A stretch of 64,000 bases of DNA, from positions 71,360,463 to 71,424,462 of the forward strand of contig NC_088173.1 of assembly GCF_028769735.1 (NCBI RefSeq), in the 5' to 3' direction. Origin of the DNA: Zonotrichia leucophrys gambelii. Lineage: Eukaryota > Chordata > Aves > Passeriformes > Passerellidae. A program made the position numbers and the translations under genes. Below the pieces are notes generated by a model, which was given only the letters and a program-made list of their open reading frames with translations, was not told where the DNA came from and did not search any database. Positions 1-11,379 of this stretch are shown here, one piece after another; position 1 is the first letter of the stretch; each line of letters begins with the position of its first letter.

Positions 1-1315
1 CCTCGTTCATCTTCATTAATGAGATATTTAACCAGGCCCTTTTAATAACTTTTTGATGCCTGTGCCAAGTGAAAAAATAAAAAACATTTTCTGCTTAAAA
101 GACCTTGAGTTTGGTCTCTTTGCTGATTAAAAACCATTATGCTCCATGCCTTTCCCTACCTTAATCCCTAAATCCTTGTGGTTTTTTTTTTCCAGGTGTC
201 ATCATCACATTCCCTTGGAGCAGCTTCTCCATGGGCACCACCAGGATTTGTTTTTTATATTTATTTCAGGTTAGGGAAAGGAGGTGACTTCTGTCTTCTC
301 TCCCAGGTTTTCCACAGGGCTTCCATGCAGGATTTAACCAATCCTGGAGAAATCAATGCTGCTGGATGCCTCTCCCTACCTGTTTGGGTGTGAATTATTC
401 CTGGGCTGGAGTGGATTTTCTGCAGGAAGAACTGGGAATCAAAACCATCCCGGAGCTCCTTCCCAAAACCATCCCGGATGGCTCCAAAGGTGTGGCCCTC
501 CAGCACCTTCCCAGTGGAGATGGAATATTTAGAGCCAGTCAGGAACTTCTGAGCGAGTCCCAGCGTGGCTCTTCTGAACTCCGGGGTGGGAACCACCGAT
601 TTTGGGGGTCCTCGACTCCCAAAACGAAGGATTTGGGGAGGGAAAAGTCCTTTCATAAATCAAGCGTGGAGAACAAAGGCAGGGAACATGGAAAGCAGAG
701 GGGAGACTTCCCTCTTTCTCCAGGAGCAGAAAAAGAGGGATGGGGATGGCAGCGTTGTTAAAGTGAAATCCCGACTGGAACGACAAAAGGAAAAGAAATT
801 AAAGCCAGATTTGTTCCCCTGGGCCGGAGGAAGGAGGATCCCGTTGGATTTGTTCCTCCTTTCTTGTTTCCTTCAAAGCCAGGAGATCAATTGCGAGCCT
901 TAATGAGAACCGTCTCGTGCCAGAGGTGGACAATGGAGCGGGACGGGGACATCCCAGGGATTTTACGGCAGCTCGGAGCATTGGGATCCATCCCTGGAAG
1001 TGCCAGCCCATCCCTGGAAGAGCCAGCCCGTCGTCTCCGGCTTTTGTGAGTATCCCAGCACTGAGCCTGAATGGGGAGCACTGGTAGCAATTCCCATCCT
1101 GATCCCAGGGATTGAAGTGTCCATGGGTCTGTCCTTGGTCCCACACTTGTGATGGGATCTGGAAATTTGGGATCAGGATCTGGTTTTAAATCCCCCATCC
1201 CTGGGCTGTTGTGCTTTGTGAATATCCCGGCACTGAGCCCGAGCAGGGAGCACTGGCGGCAGTTCCCATCCCTGATCCTGGATCTGGGAAAGCAACTCGG
1301 CCTTCCTGGAGACCC
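1..1315. other. 5' flank, no gene seen
   Basis: No exon-like or RNA-gene signal was found. The first 160 bases are AT-rich and non-repetitive, with homeodomain-type cores such as CATTAATGAG, and differ from the G-rich repetitive DNA that follows. The remainder is ordinary unique-looking intergenic sequence up to the minisatellite. Confidence 0.5.
1045..1284. repeat. Direct repeat of about 65 bp, two copies
   Basis: Positions 1045-1112 and 1217-1284 share the order 'GTGA.TATCCC.GCACTGAGCC' followed by 'GGGAGCACTGG' and 'GCA.TTCCCATCC', with a few substitutions. The copies lie 172 bp apart. This is visible by eye; no function is implied. Confidence 0.6.
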
Positions 1316-2350
1316 TCAGGGAGATGGGGAGGGTCTCAGGGAGATGGGAATGGCCTCGGGATGACGGGGATGGTCTCAAGGAAGAGGGAATGGCCTCGGG
1401 GAGATGGGAAAGGCCTCAGGAAGATGGGAATGGCCTCATGGAGATGGGAAAGGTCTCAAAGAAACAGGGATGGCATCACGGTGACGGGGATGGCCTCATG
1501 GAAATGGGACGGCCTCATGGAGATGGTAACGGTCTCAAGGAAATGGGAATGGCCTCAGGGAAATGGGAATGGCCTCGGGTGATGAGGATGGCCTCAGGGA
1601 GAGGGAAATAGCCTTGGGGAGAGGGGAATGACCTCGGGGAGATGGGAATGGCCTCATGGATGGAATGGGAAATGGCCTCTTATAATGAAACGGGCATGGC
1701 CTCGAGAGACGGGATTGGACTCATGGAAATGGGAATGGCCCTGGGGAAATGGGGATGGCCTCAAGGAGATGGGAATGGCCTCAAAGACATGGGGATGGCC
1801 TCGGGGAGAGATGGGAATGGCCTTGGGGAGAAGGGAATGCTTCAAGAAGACAGGGATGGCCTCAGGGAGAGAGGAATGGTCTCGGGGTGACGGGGATGGC
1901 CTCAAGGAAATGGGAATGGCCTCAGGGAGAGGGGAATAGCCTCATGGAAATGGGGATGGCCTCAGGGAGATGGGGATGACATCAGGGAGACAGGAATGGC
2001 CTCATGGAGACAGGGATGGTCTCAAGGGAAGGGGGATGGCCTGGGGGAAATAGGAATGGCTTCAAGGAGATGGGGCCAACCTCAGGGAGATGGGAATGGC
2101 CCCATGGAAATGGGAATGGTGTCATGGTGATGGAAATGGCCTCATGGAAATAGGAATGGCCTCGGGGAAATGGGAATGGCCTCATGGAAACAGGAATGCC
2201 GTCACAGTGGCGGGAATGGCCTCGGGGCCATGGGGATGGCCTCATGGAGATGGGAACAGCCTCAAGGAAACTGGGATGGTTTCACAGTGACGGGGATGGC
2301 CTTGGGGAGATGGGAATAGCCCCAGGGAGATGGGAATGGCCTCGGGAAGT
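1314..2350. repeat. 20-bp minisatellite, about 50 copies
   Basis: A degenerate tandem array with unit close to GATGGGAATGGCCTCAGGGA. Because 20 is not a multiple of 3 and the unit has no stop codon in any + frame, all three forward frames stay open and read the same cycling peptide (MGMAS, then WEWP, then GDGNGL). The long open frames here on both strands are therefore a product of the repeat and not genes. Copies differ mainly at the GAG/AAA/ACA positions, so the array is old or diverging. Confidence 0.9.
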
Positions 2351-2945
2351 GGACACTCAACTTATGCCAATATCGAGGCCCCATCTCCCACACCAAAGCA
2401 AGAATGACACAACAGGGGGGATAAAATTCCCAGTCATCCTGGGAATCACCTCCATCTCCCTCTCCGTGGGCGGCAGCAGGAACTGGGAGAGTCTGGACAC
2501 ATCCCGGAGCAGTGGAGCCTCCCAAATCCGCGGAGCCGCCTCTTCCGAGGCCTCCGTGCCGGACCCTGGGGATGAATCTTCTTTCAGAGCGAATTCTTTG
2601 CTCTGTCACCCGATCGGCCTCGGTCCTGGAGCTCCAGCGGGAGAGGGACCTTGCAGGGCAGCTGAGGGGGGAGGGCCCTGCTAATCACCCCGGGCTCTTA
2701 ATGAATGCAAATGAGCTCTGACCGAGGGGAATTCAGATACCTCCTCATTCCCAACTGTTAACAACTTCCTGCCCAGATCCTGGATCCCTGGAAATCTCTG
2801 GGCAAAGGATTCATCCTGAGGTCTCCTCATCTGGACTGTCTGAGGCTCATTTGGGGATTTATTTGGGTTGAGGATGCTCAAAGGGGGCAACACCCCCATT
2901 ATCCCACTTATTCCTTAAAATCCTGATTTCCCTTGCCTTCCTCAT
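2351..2945. other. Non-repetitive block with perfect octamer; candidate regulatory element
   Basis: The block between two tandem arrays is unique. It is CpG-bearing near 2510-2640, then changes to an AT-balanced stretch containing the POU octamer ATGCAAAT at 2705-2712, next to TTAATGA and CTAATCA homeodomain-type cores. No open frame looks coding. The regulatory role is inferred from composition and motifs only. Confidence 0.35.
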
Positions 2946-2950
2946 TTTGG

Positions 2951-3165
2951 GATATTCCATGCAGGAAAATGGGGTTTGCCTCATAGAAAAACTCCCAATT
3001 TCCCTTCCCATCTTCAGTCTGGGATATTCCATGCAGGAAAATGGGGGTTTTTCTGCTAAAAATCTCCTGATTTCTCTTCCCATCCTCAATCTGGGATATC
3101 CTATGCAGGAAAATGGGTTTTGCCTTGTAGAAATCCTAAAAATGGCTCAAACCAAATACAAATTA
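2951..3165. repeat. 72-bp tandem repeat, three copies
   Basis: Copies start at 2951, 3023 and 3095 with GATATTCCATGCAGGAAAAT (third copy GATATCCTATGCAGG). The period of 72 is a multiple of 3, so one + frame reads a 24-residue peptide three times (GYSMQENG...). It has no splice or gene context and is treated as noncoding. Confidence 0.85.
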
Positions 3166-3199
3166 TTTCCCCTGAGTTTTAACTGGGAGCATGGATTAA

Positions 3200-3420
3200 T
3201 TTTAATTTTAAGGCAATTTTCCAAGAAAGAAAATGAACTTTCTGTGGTTTTTCTTTAAAGGAAGGAAGTTTCTGTGAGTTTTCCTAAAAATAATGACAAT
3301 TTCTGAGTTTTCCTTAAAAAAAGGGGAATTTTCCTAAAAATAATGGAAATTTCTGAGTTTTCCTAAAAGCAAGGGAAGTTTCTGTGAGTTTCCCTGAAAG
3401 CAAAACTCAGCTCTGTGAGA
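3200..3420. repeat. Degenerate tandem of TTTCTGAGTTTTCCTAAAA
   Basis: Short imperfect units of TTTCTG(TG)AGTTTTCCTAAAA alternate with AATAATG or GGAAG spacers, about five copies. Nothing coding is seen. Confidence 0.6.
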
Positions 3421-5765
3421 GGAATGGGACAACCTTCCTGGAACTCAGTGATCCTAAGGATGACCTGGGGAAATCTTTCCTGTGTGTTTCGGGATGTGCA
3501 GAAACACTCAGAGCCAGCATCACCCAGGAGTGATATCCTGATTTATTCCATGGATTTCCATGGGCCTGTTGTGTTTCCTTGGAACCACAAGGCCCCATCA
3601 GTGGTTTGGAAGATCCAGAGTGGTTCTGTTGGAAAGGGGAAGAAGGATTTTGGGAAGGAATGGAGCCGTGGTGCTTTCAGCTTCATTCCACAACCCTAAA
3701 GGAAGTGGAAAACTCCCCCAAACTTCCCAAAATTTCCCCAAACCAGGAAAAATTTGATCTGGAAATCTCTCTTTTCTTCCTCTTCCCCAATCCCTTCCTC
3801 ACTCCCAAACTTCCCTCACATTTTCTGGGAATGGAGGAGAAAATCCCTTCTTGCTATGATAAAAATCCCACTTATTCCACATGGAACAAGCTCCCATCCC
3901 TTCTCGATCCCACTTTTCTGGGCCACCTCTGTCCTCAGGGTGACATCCTTGCTCCAGGGCCTCATTCCAGAGGTTTTTCCCTGTTTTTAAGGCTCCTTGG
4001 CCTGTCGGGTGGGTGAGGGGTCCCTCACTCAGGATGGGCCCAAAATTTTGGCTGTTTGAGTCAAAAAAAGGGAATTTTAAAAAGATCCCAAAGAGAAAAG
4101 TGGAATTTCAGGAGTCCTTGAGGAAACAAGGGGTACCGAGCCCTTCGCCTTGGCAGCAAATCCCACCTGGAATTTCCTCTGGAGAGGGTTGGCATTTGGG
4201 GCTTGATTTGGTTCCTTTCCTTTCTTTCCTCCTCCCTTTTCCCTTTTTTCCCTGTGGGTTCAGCAAGGAAAACTGTCAGGATTCAGGGATGAGAATGGAG
4301 CCATGGGCTCAGCTCCAGCCTTGAATTTCCGCTCCACAAATTCCCTTAAGATTTAAAACCTCTTTTCCCAAGGATTTTGGGATGAGTGGGAAGAGGGATG
4401 GGTGCAGACAGGTGGAAGGGAGCAGGTGAGAATCTTCAGCACAGGGAGAAGGATGGAAATTCAGGATAATGGGATCAATCCCAGCCCCCTTCGCAGGGAG
4501 GAATTCCTGGATTTGGAGAGAGCAAACACTGGGGATATTCCCATTCTGTGGGTCCTTGGAGCTGCCTCCTCATCCAGGTTTTATATTCAAATATTTGGGA
4601 TATAAATAATGTTTTAACAATGACTCCAAAATCCCATTTATAAAAATATCCTTGGATATTTTATCCATGGATTTCCCCTGGATTGCATTCCCTGGAATTT
4701 TGTGTTGGGATGAAGGGAGAAAATTCTCTGGGGTTTCTTTTCCTTCTGGAGTGGGGGAAGATGGTTCTCGTTATGCCTTCGGAATTTTCTCCATGGCCTG
4801 GAGAAGACTGGAGGCCGGAATCTTGCAAGAATGCACAAACCCCTCACATCCAACCTTTTTTTGGGAATTATTGGGAGATTCAGGCCAGGGAAAAGCTGAA
4901 TGGGTTGGAAAAAGGGCTGAAATTTGGGAGGATGGATTTGCTGGCAGCAGATTAAAAAAAAAAAAAAGGAAGATTGTTTGGAAAACCAGGATAAATCCCA
5001 GGCAGTGCTGGCAGGTTGGGATTTAAAGGAGATTTTTTTTCAGGAATGTTTGGCAGAGAAAGGGAGATAAAATAAATTATCTGAAATAAATAATTTAAAA
5101 AATTTTAAGAGGGGATACTCAGGAAAAGGATCTCTTCTTCCTGAGGAGAATTCCAAACTAAGAGACTTTAAGGAAAAACTCGGGATACCTGGGATTATTC
5201 ACAGAAAATATTCCCAGTTCCATCACCGCTAATCTGACCCAGAAGTGAGAGGAAAATCCTGCAAAATTCTCCTAATTGGGAAAAAAAAAAAAAAAAAGGA
5301 AAAGGAGAGAACAGAAGCTCAAAACTTTCCCTGTGCAGCCCCCACGGGGATTTCTGCTGGGAATTTGGGATTTGGGATGCTCCGAGGGGATTGCTGCCTT
5401 GGGATTGGGTTTGGAGGAGGAATTGAAGGATTTGAGGGAGGAGAGGCCGAGAGTGGACACAAATTGCAGAAAAAGGGATTGGGAATGGGGATAAATCAGG
5501 CTGGGCTCCATTTATTGTGAAGCCCCCAAAAAGTGGAGTAAAATTCCACTGAAACCCCACAGGAAAATCCCGTTTTTTATAGGGATGTCATGGATTTGGG
5601 TTGGGCTGTCCCTGGAGCATCTTCCTGAGGGCCCATCCGGAGCTGGGGGTTGGAACAGCCCCAGAACAACCGGCCACTTTTGGATTTTTAAGAGATCAAA
5701 AGTTGAATTTTGGGGTCTTAGGGAGTTTTGGTGGGGGTTTAGTGGGGTTTTGGTGAGGTTTTAAT
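3421..5765. other. Intergenic stretch, no gene seen
   Basis: Unique-looking sequence without recognisable exons. It contains A runs near 4955-4968 and 5280-5297. Short open frames on both strands have no homology I recognise and no conserved-looking codon pattern. Confidence 0.5.
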
Positions 5766-6390
5766 GGGGTTTTTCCGCGGCCCTGCCGCATCCCCCCTCT
5801 GGCGGCGCCTGGAGCGGGCCCAAGGCGCGTCCGCGCTCCTCGGGAAAAGGCGGATGCACAAAAAGGGGGAATATCAAAATGATCTCGTTTCTGTCTCTCC
5901 TCGGTCTCCTATGGAACAAAGGACAGATGGGAACAAGAAAGGAAGGAAAAAAGCATCACCTGTTCCCATCCAGTCCTGGAGCGATCCGGTCATTATCTCG
6001 GAGCTTCACATTTCCAAAGGGGCTTCATTTTCCTTTGAAACACTGGCATTTTGTTAAAAAAAAAACCAAAAACAACAACAAAAAAAACCCCAGAAAAAAT
6101 CTGAATTTAAGCATTCTAACATCCCCCCAGTCCAAAGGGGTTTTCCATGCTTTTCCCCACAGCCTCGAGTTTAACACCTGGGAAAAGAAAGTGGGAAGGA
6201 AATCCAAGGAAAAGAGAAAGAAAGGGCCCCCCCAAGGGCGGCTTTTCCCGATCTGCATCCGACAAAAGCCTTTGGTTTTCTGTCATTCTTTTCATTTCCT
6301 TGCTGGCTCCCCCAATTGTCAAAGCCCTCAAGGAAATGCACTTTAGCTCTTTGTCCCCAAATGTAATTTGATAAACTCCGGGCAGAAACA
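5766..6390. other. Unique block, CpG-rich then AT-balanced; candidate conserved element
   Basis: 5770-5860 is CpG-rich (CCGCGG, GGCGGCGCC, GGCGCGTCCGCG). It is followed by repeat-free sequence with SOX/TCF-like GAACAAAGG near 5915 and TTTCCTTTGAAAC near 6030, then near 6340 GGAAATGCACTTTAGC followed by CTTTGTCCCCAAATG. The block contrasts sharply with the repeats around it. Its status as an enhancer is inference. Confidence 0.3.
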
Positions 6391-6416
6391 TTTGTGTTTC
6401 GGAGGCTTTTCAGAAA

Positions 6417-7020
6417 AAAAAAAAAAAAAAAAAAAAAGGAAAAAAAGGGGAAAATAAAGGAAAATAAAGGGGTGGAAGAAAGGGGGAAAAGGGGAAAAAT
6501 AGGAGGGAAAAAGAAGAAAATAAGAGGGGGGAAAGGGGAAAAATAAGAAGGGAAAAAAGGGAAAAATAGAGTGGGAAAAATGAGAGAAAAGAGGAGGAAA
6601 GAGAAGAAAAATGAGGGGGTAAAGGAGAAGAAAGAAGGGGGAAATTATCAAATAATGAAAGGGAAAAAGAAGATAAAGGATAAAAAGAAGAATTGAAAGA
6701 AGGGAGAAATGAGGGGGAAATAAGAAAAAAGGTGATGAGGGAGAAAAAGAAGAATAAAAGAAGGGAGAAAATTAAGGGGAAAAGGGAAAAAAGAAAAAAT
6801 AGATAAAGGAGAAAAAGAAGAAGGAAAAGAAGGGACAAAATGAGGGGAAAAAAGAAGAAAAAAAGGGATAAAGAAGAATAAAGAAAAGAAGGGACAAAAA
6901 TTAGGGGGGAAAGGGGGAAAAGAATTTTTAAAAAGGAAAATAAGAGGGAGAAAATAAGAAAAAGAAGAGGAGAAAAAAGAAGGAAAATAAGAGGAAAAAA
7001 AAAAAGGGAAAAGGAAGAAA
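6417..7020. repeat. 600-bp polypurine (A/G) tract
   Basis: The + strand is almost purely A and G, beginning with an A run and continuing as GGGGAAAA/GAAGAAAA mixtures, with only scattered T. The complementary strand reads as open frames rich in Phe, Ser, Leu and Pro, which are artefacts. Such mirror-like purine tracts can form triplex (H-DNA) structures; that is known for the sequence class and not shown here. Confidence 0.9.
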
Positions 7021-7211
7021 AACCCCCAGAAGGGGTAAAAGTGGGGGAGCCCCTGTTGAAGAATCTCTTGGAGCCTTTGGAATTTACAGAGCGGGATTTT
7101 GGGAGCGGGGTGATGGAGCCAAGGCCGGAGTCTCGGGGAGGGAAGCCTGACATTGTCATCATCCCTAAATCCTTGGGAATCCTCATTTTCCAGCCGCACT
7201 TTCCCCCCTGT

Positions 7212-7313
7212 GGGCGGGGACCACCGCGGCTCCCACGCTATAAAACGCTCCGGGTTTTCCCGGGAGTGGGGAGCGGCCGCCGGGGCCAACGTGGGCTTGG
7301 AGGTTGGGTGAGT
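7212..7313 (+). promoter_or_regulatory. Isolated TATA/GC-box promoter-like motif with a donor site
   Basis: A GC box GGGCGGGG lies at 7212-7219, and TATAAAA at 7239-7245 is centred about 25 bp downstream, in CpG-bearing sequence. A consensus donor GTGAGT sits at 7308-7313. If transcription began about 30 bp past the TATA box, this would make a first exon of roughly 35-40 nt. No partner exon can be named. It lies about 7.1 kb upstream of the CYP26B1 start codon and could be an alternative promoter, an unrelated noncoding transcript, or chance. Confidence 0.3.
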
Positions 7314-7734
7314 GGTAAAAAATAATCTGGATTTTCTTCCCAGGGATTTTTCCAGGTGGGGGTTTGGGGTTCGGGGTGCTGCCGCATCCAATCGCGCTTG
7401 AAATCCTGGAAAATCCGCGGCGCTTCCCGTGGGATCTGCCAAGGGGGTGGTGGTGGTTTGTTCATCCAGAGGGTGGGAAAAGCGGTGATGACAATTCCCA
7501 AATTTCAGTGCAGGGATGGAAAGGCGCCTGGTTTGAAAAATATTTTGGGATGGAAAGCCTTAAGCCAGGAATAAGGGCCTGTTCCCAGCCGTGGGAAGTG
7601 GTGGAATTCCGCTTCCAGCGGGAGAAGCGGCTCCCAAAACCCCAGCAGAGTTTTGGAGGGGAAAGAGCAAAATTGAGGAAAGAGTAAAAATTAATTGGGA
7701 AGTTTGGGGGATAAGGGGAAAAAGCTGGATTTTG

Positions 7735-7890
7735 GCTGCAAAAAATTCCAGTCAGGGGCTTGGGTGCAAAAAATTCCAGCTGGAAATCTGGCTGCAAAAA
7801 AAATTCGGGTTGAAAGTCTGGATGCAAAAATTCCAACCTGAGGGTTTGGATGAAAATAAAATCCAGTTGGAGATTTGGGAGCAAAAATTC
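7735..7890. repeat. Degenerate ~30-bp tandem repeat
   Basis: About five imperfect units of GCAAAAAATTCCAG followed by a TGGAAATCTGG-like segment. No coding signal. Confidence 0.65.
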
Positions 7891-7949
7891 AATAAAATTG
7901 GAGGGTGAGTTAAAGAATGAAATATTTTTGGATATAAATTCCTGGGATT

Positions 7950-8030
7950 GTGGAAGTTGCCCCTGCCCAGGACACGGGGTTGGAATGGGATGTTTAAGGT
8001 CACTTCCAATCTGGAATTCCCTGATTTTCA
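7950..8030 (+). mobile_element. CR1 LINE 3'-end fragment
   Basis: Short match to the passerine CR1 3' region: TTGCCCCTGCCCAGGACA, then GGTTGGAATGGGATGTTTAA and GGTCACTTCCAATC. It is truncated on both sides. Confidence 0.5.
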
Positions 8031-9780
8031 TGTCAGGGTTTTCCCTGCTCCTCATTATCAGCCTGGAAGGGGCAGCAGTTCAATTCCAAAGGGGCTGGAG
8101 CTGGGATTCCCCTGGAATGCAAAATTCCCTGGATTCTGCCCTCCTGAGCTTCATCTCTGCAGGTGGATGAGAGCAGGAAAGGAGCTTGTGGTGCATCCCA
8201 ATTATTAAATCAGCTCTGAAACTGTTAATTAATATTAATTAATAAAAATAAACCCCACAATCAAAGCGAAAAAATGGGACCAACATTCCTAATGGATCAT
8301 AATGAGGAAATCCCAGCTGGAAAATTAAAGAGATTTGGATGAATTGGGGTTTTTTTAAATTTAATTTTTGAAATTACATATGGGATGAAGTAAAAGAAAA
8401 AAAAGTCGTGGTGTGAGACATGAAAATTGAAAATTCCACCTCTGCCTTCCAAGTTTTTCCCAGTTTCCCTTTTGGGAATGTTTTGCCTGGATAAGGAAAG
8501 GGGAAATTGAGGTGTGGGGGAAAAAAAAGGGGAAGGGATGTGAGGAAGCCTCAGAGAAGGGGAAAAATAAATGTAGATTTTAGAGGGGATTTTGGGAAAG
8601 GAAAAAAAATTTAAAAGGAATTAAAAATTAATATTACCTGGAAGCGCCTCTGGAATTTTCTCAGGGAATCCAATCCGTCCGTGCGGCCGAGGGGGTGCAG
8701 CTGCCTGTGCCAGGGAGCGGAAAACAGGGAAGGGAAATTCCCACTGGGAAGTTCTGTGTGCAGGGAGAGACCCCAGCACCTCCTTTGGAATCAGCTGGGG
8801 GGGGGCAGAGCTTCCCTAAATTCCCTGGGAATGGGGAAATCCCGGGAATGCTGCTCCGGGTGCAACCTCCGGGACTCTCTGCTGCTCTCTCCAGCTGGAA
8901 TTGAACAGCACTGGGAATTTCAGGGACTGCAGGGACAGCATTGCCCACTCCTGGCATGGGAAATCCCAGGAAATTTGAGGGCAAAAAGGGAATTTTGGTG
9001 CTTTATGGCCCAGGCAGAGAGAGCCTGGAGGAAGCTTTTCCTACGGGGAAGGTTGTTCCCTCCTGAAATTCCCTGTTTTTCCCAGTTTAGGAATTCAGGG
9101 TCTTGTTTGTGTCACAAAATTGTTCTCCGGGGTCCAACCCTGTGGGAAAAGTGGGATTGAACCCCGGGATTTGGGGTTGGTTCAGCCCCAAACCCATCCT
9201 GGGGGAGGAGATCCCGGCATTCCCATTCCCCATGGGAAATCCGGTGGTGCCATCGCCCCTCTCCCCTCTGGAATTGTCACTCCCCCGGTGCTTTCTCCAC
9301 CCCATTTGTGATTTCACGGCTCCTTGGCTTTGTTTGGGGATGATAAAACTCCCCAGGCTCCAGGAAAAGTTGGGAATGCTGTGGCTGCATCCCACGGACC
9401 TTGCTCGAGCTCCAGGTCTGACCTTGGAAAAGCCTGGATTTAATTCCAGAGGTGGGAATGTGCTCCAAGAGAAACCCTTTTAACCCCACAAATATTTCTT
9501 TTTAGGCTTTCCCACTTTCTCCTTTAATTTCTAGTAGCAGGAAAAGAAATATTCGATATTTCCATAAAATTCTTATGGAATTCGGTGCCAGTGGCTCAAC
9601 CCTTCCCATTTCCCTGCTCCTCAGAGGGGCTTTTCCACACACTTGGAAAGATTTTGAGGCAGGAATTCTGCTGCTTTGGGGAGGCATCCAGGGATGGATT
9701 TTTCCATGGAAAAGGAAGGAGGAGGGAAGGCTGGGAATTCCAGGGGGTGTTTTCCACTGGGGTCAGGGATCATTCTGGGG
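8031..9780. other. Intergenic stretch, no gene seen
   Basis: Mixed unique sequence with an AT-rich patch of TTAATTAATATTAATTAAT near 8226. No exon, RNA gene or complete element was recognised. Confidence 0.45.
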
Positions 9781-10680
9781 AAGTGTTTAGGGAAGGAGTT
9801 TTGGGAAGGCGCTTCGGGAAGGTGTGAGATGCTCAGAGCAAGATTTTGGGGAAGATGATTTGGGAAGGGGCTTCAGGAAGGGTTGGGAAGATATTTTAGG
9901 AAGGTTTTTGGGGAAAGGCATTTTGGGAAGGTGTGAGGTGCCTGGAGCAGGTGTTTTAGGAACATTCTTTGGGAAAACTTTGGGGAAGATGCTTTAGGAC
10001 CGTGCTTTGGGAAGATCCTTTTGGGAGTCACTTTGGGCAAGAATTTTGGGAAGATATTTTGGGAAGGGGCTTCAGGAAGATGCTTTGGGAAGGGGAGTTA
10101 GGATAGTGTGAGGGGCTTTGGGAGCCACTTGGGGCAAATATTTTGGGAAGACACTTTGGGAAGGGACTCGGGAAAAGTATTTGGGGAAGTTATTTGGGGA
10201 GGCTTTTTGGGAATGTTTTTCAGGAAGGTTTTGTGGGATGGGGAGATTTGTGTGAGAGTTTCAGGAAGCTGCTTTGGGAGGGGTTTTTGGGAATGTTTCT
10301 CGGGAAGGTGCTTTGGGATGGGGAGATTTGTGTGAGAGATTCAGGAAGATGCTTTGGGAAGGTTTTTCAGGACTGTTTTTCGGGAAGGGAAAGGAAGGTT
10401 TTTTGGGAATGTTTTTTGGGAAGGGGAAGGCTTTTGGGAATGTTTCTTGGGAAGGTGCTTTGGCATGGGGAGATTTGTGTGAGATATTCAGGAAGACGCT
10501 TTGGGAAGGTTTTTGGGGTATGTTTTTCAGGAAGGGGAATGTTTTTTGGGAAGAGGAAGGTTTTTTTGGGAATGTTTCTCGGGAAGGTGCTTTGGCATGG
10601 GGAGATTTGTGTGAGATATTCAGGAAGACGCTTTGGGAAGGTTTTTTGGGAATGTTTTCCGGGAAGATGCTTTGGAGAAG
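9781..10680. repeat. Tandem array with higher-order units
   Basis: Short units such as TTTTGGGAAGGTGCTTTGGG grade into a higher-order repeat of roughly 80-150 bp that carries GGGGAGATTTGTGTGAGA at about 10240, 10320, 10470 and 10600. The last two higher-order units are nearly identical, which suggests recent expansion. Long open frames on both strands are repeat artefacts. Confidence 0.85.
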
Positions 10681-11340
10681 CGATAGGGGCCGAGCCCAGG
10701 GACACCCGGTGGGGAGGAGGGGGCGGGACAGGGAGGGGACAGGGAGGGGACAGGGAGGGGACAGGGAGGGGACAGGGAGGGGACAGGGCCACCTCCACCT
10801 GCCGCCCCTGCAGTTCCCGCGGCCGCCACCGGGTGGGGCCGTCGGGCCGGGAGTGAGCGGCGGGCGCCGGGGGGGACGCGGGGCCCGCGGGGCTCGGGGG
10901 GCTCCGGGCCGGGACACGCCGGCCCCGGGGGGGGTCCCCGCTCCACAGGCACCGATCCCACCCTGGGGGCACCCGCGGGGAGACAGCAGGGGTCCCCACA
11001 CCGGGATGGTGACGGGAATTCCCATGGGATGTGGTTTTGAGGGGTCTCCATCCCTTCGGGAATGGGGAGGGGGTAGCGGGGCTGGGGGTGCGAGGATGCG
11101 GGAATTGGGGGGATCCGGGGGGATCCCGCCCTCCAGGGGGGATGGGAGGCAGCCTGGCTCTCCCCCCAGTCACCCCAAAAATAAAAGGGGTGAGGGAACA
11201 CCCCCGATCCCTATTCCCTGTGATCCCGGCGGGAACAGAGCGGAGCCAGGCGGGGAGAGAGAGACGGGGAGGGGGCGCAGGGGAAGGGGGAACTCAAAGA
11301 ACTTTTGTTTTTCCTGTAATCTGAAGCAAATGCGTGGCTG
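10681..11340. other. CpG-rich island-like segment, no gene recognised
   Basis: This is GC- and CpG-rich (GCGGCCGCC, GGGCGCCGG, GACGCGGGGCCCGCGG around 10810-10900). No TATA box or convincing exon was found. It could be a minor CpG island or only GC-rich repeat-derived DNA. Confidence 0.4.
10723..10788. repeat. 12-bp tandem GGGGACAGGGAG
   Basis: About five near-perfect copies of GGGGACAGGGAG within the CpG-rich segment. Confidence 0.85.
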
Positions 11341-11379
11341 CGAGCGGGCGGCCCCGGTACCTGCTGCCATCCCCGGGGT

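Noticed and set aside
6343..7442. Long - strand open frames rich in Phe, Ser and Pro
   Set aside because: They arise from the polypurine tract, which cannot easily form stop codons on the complement; no domain or splice structure.
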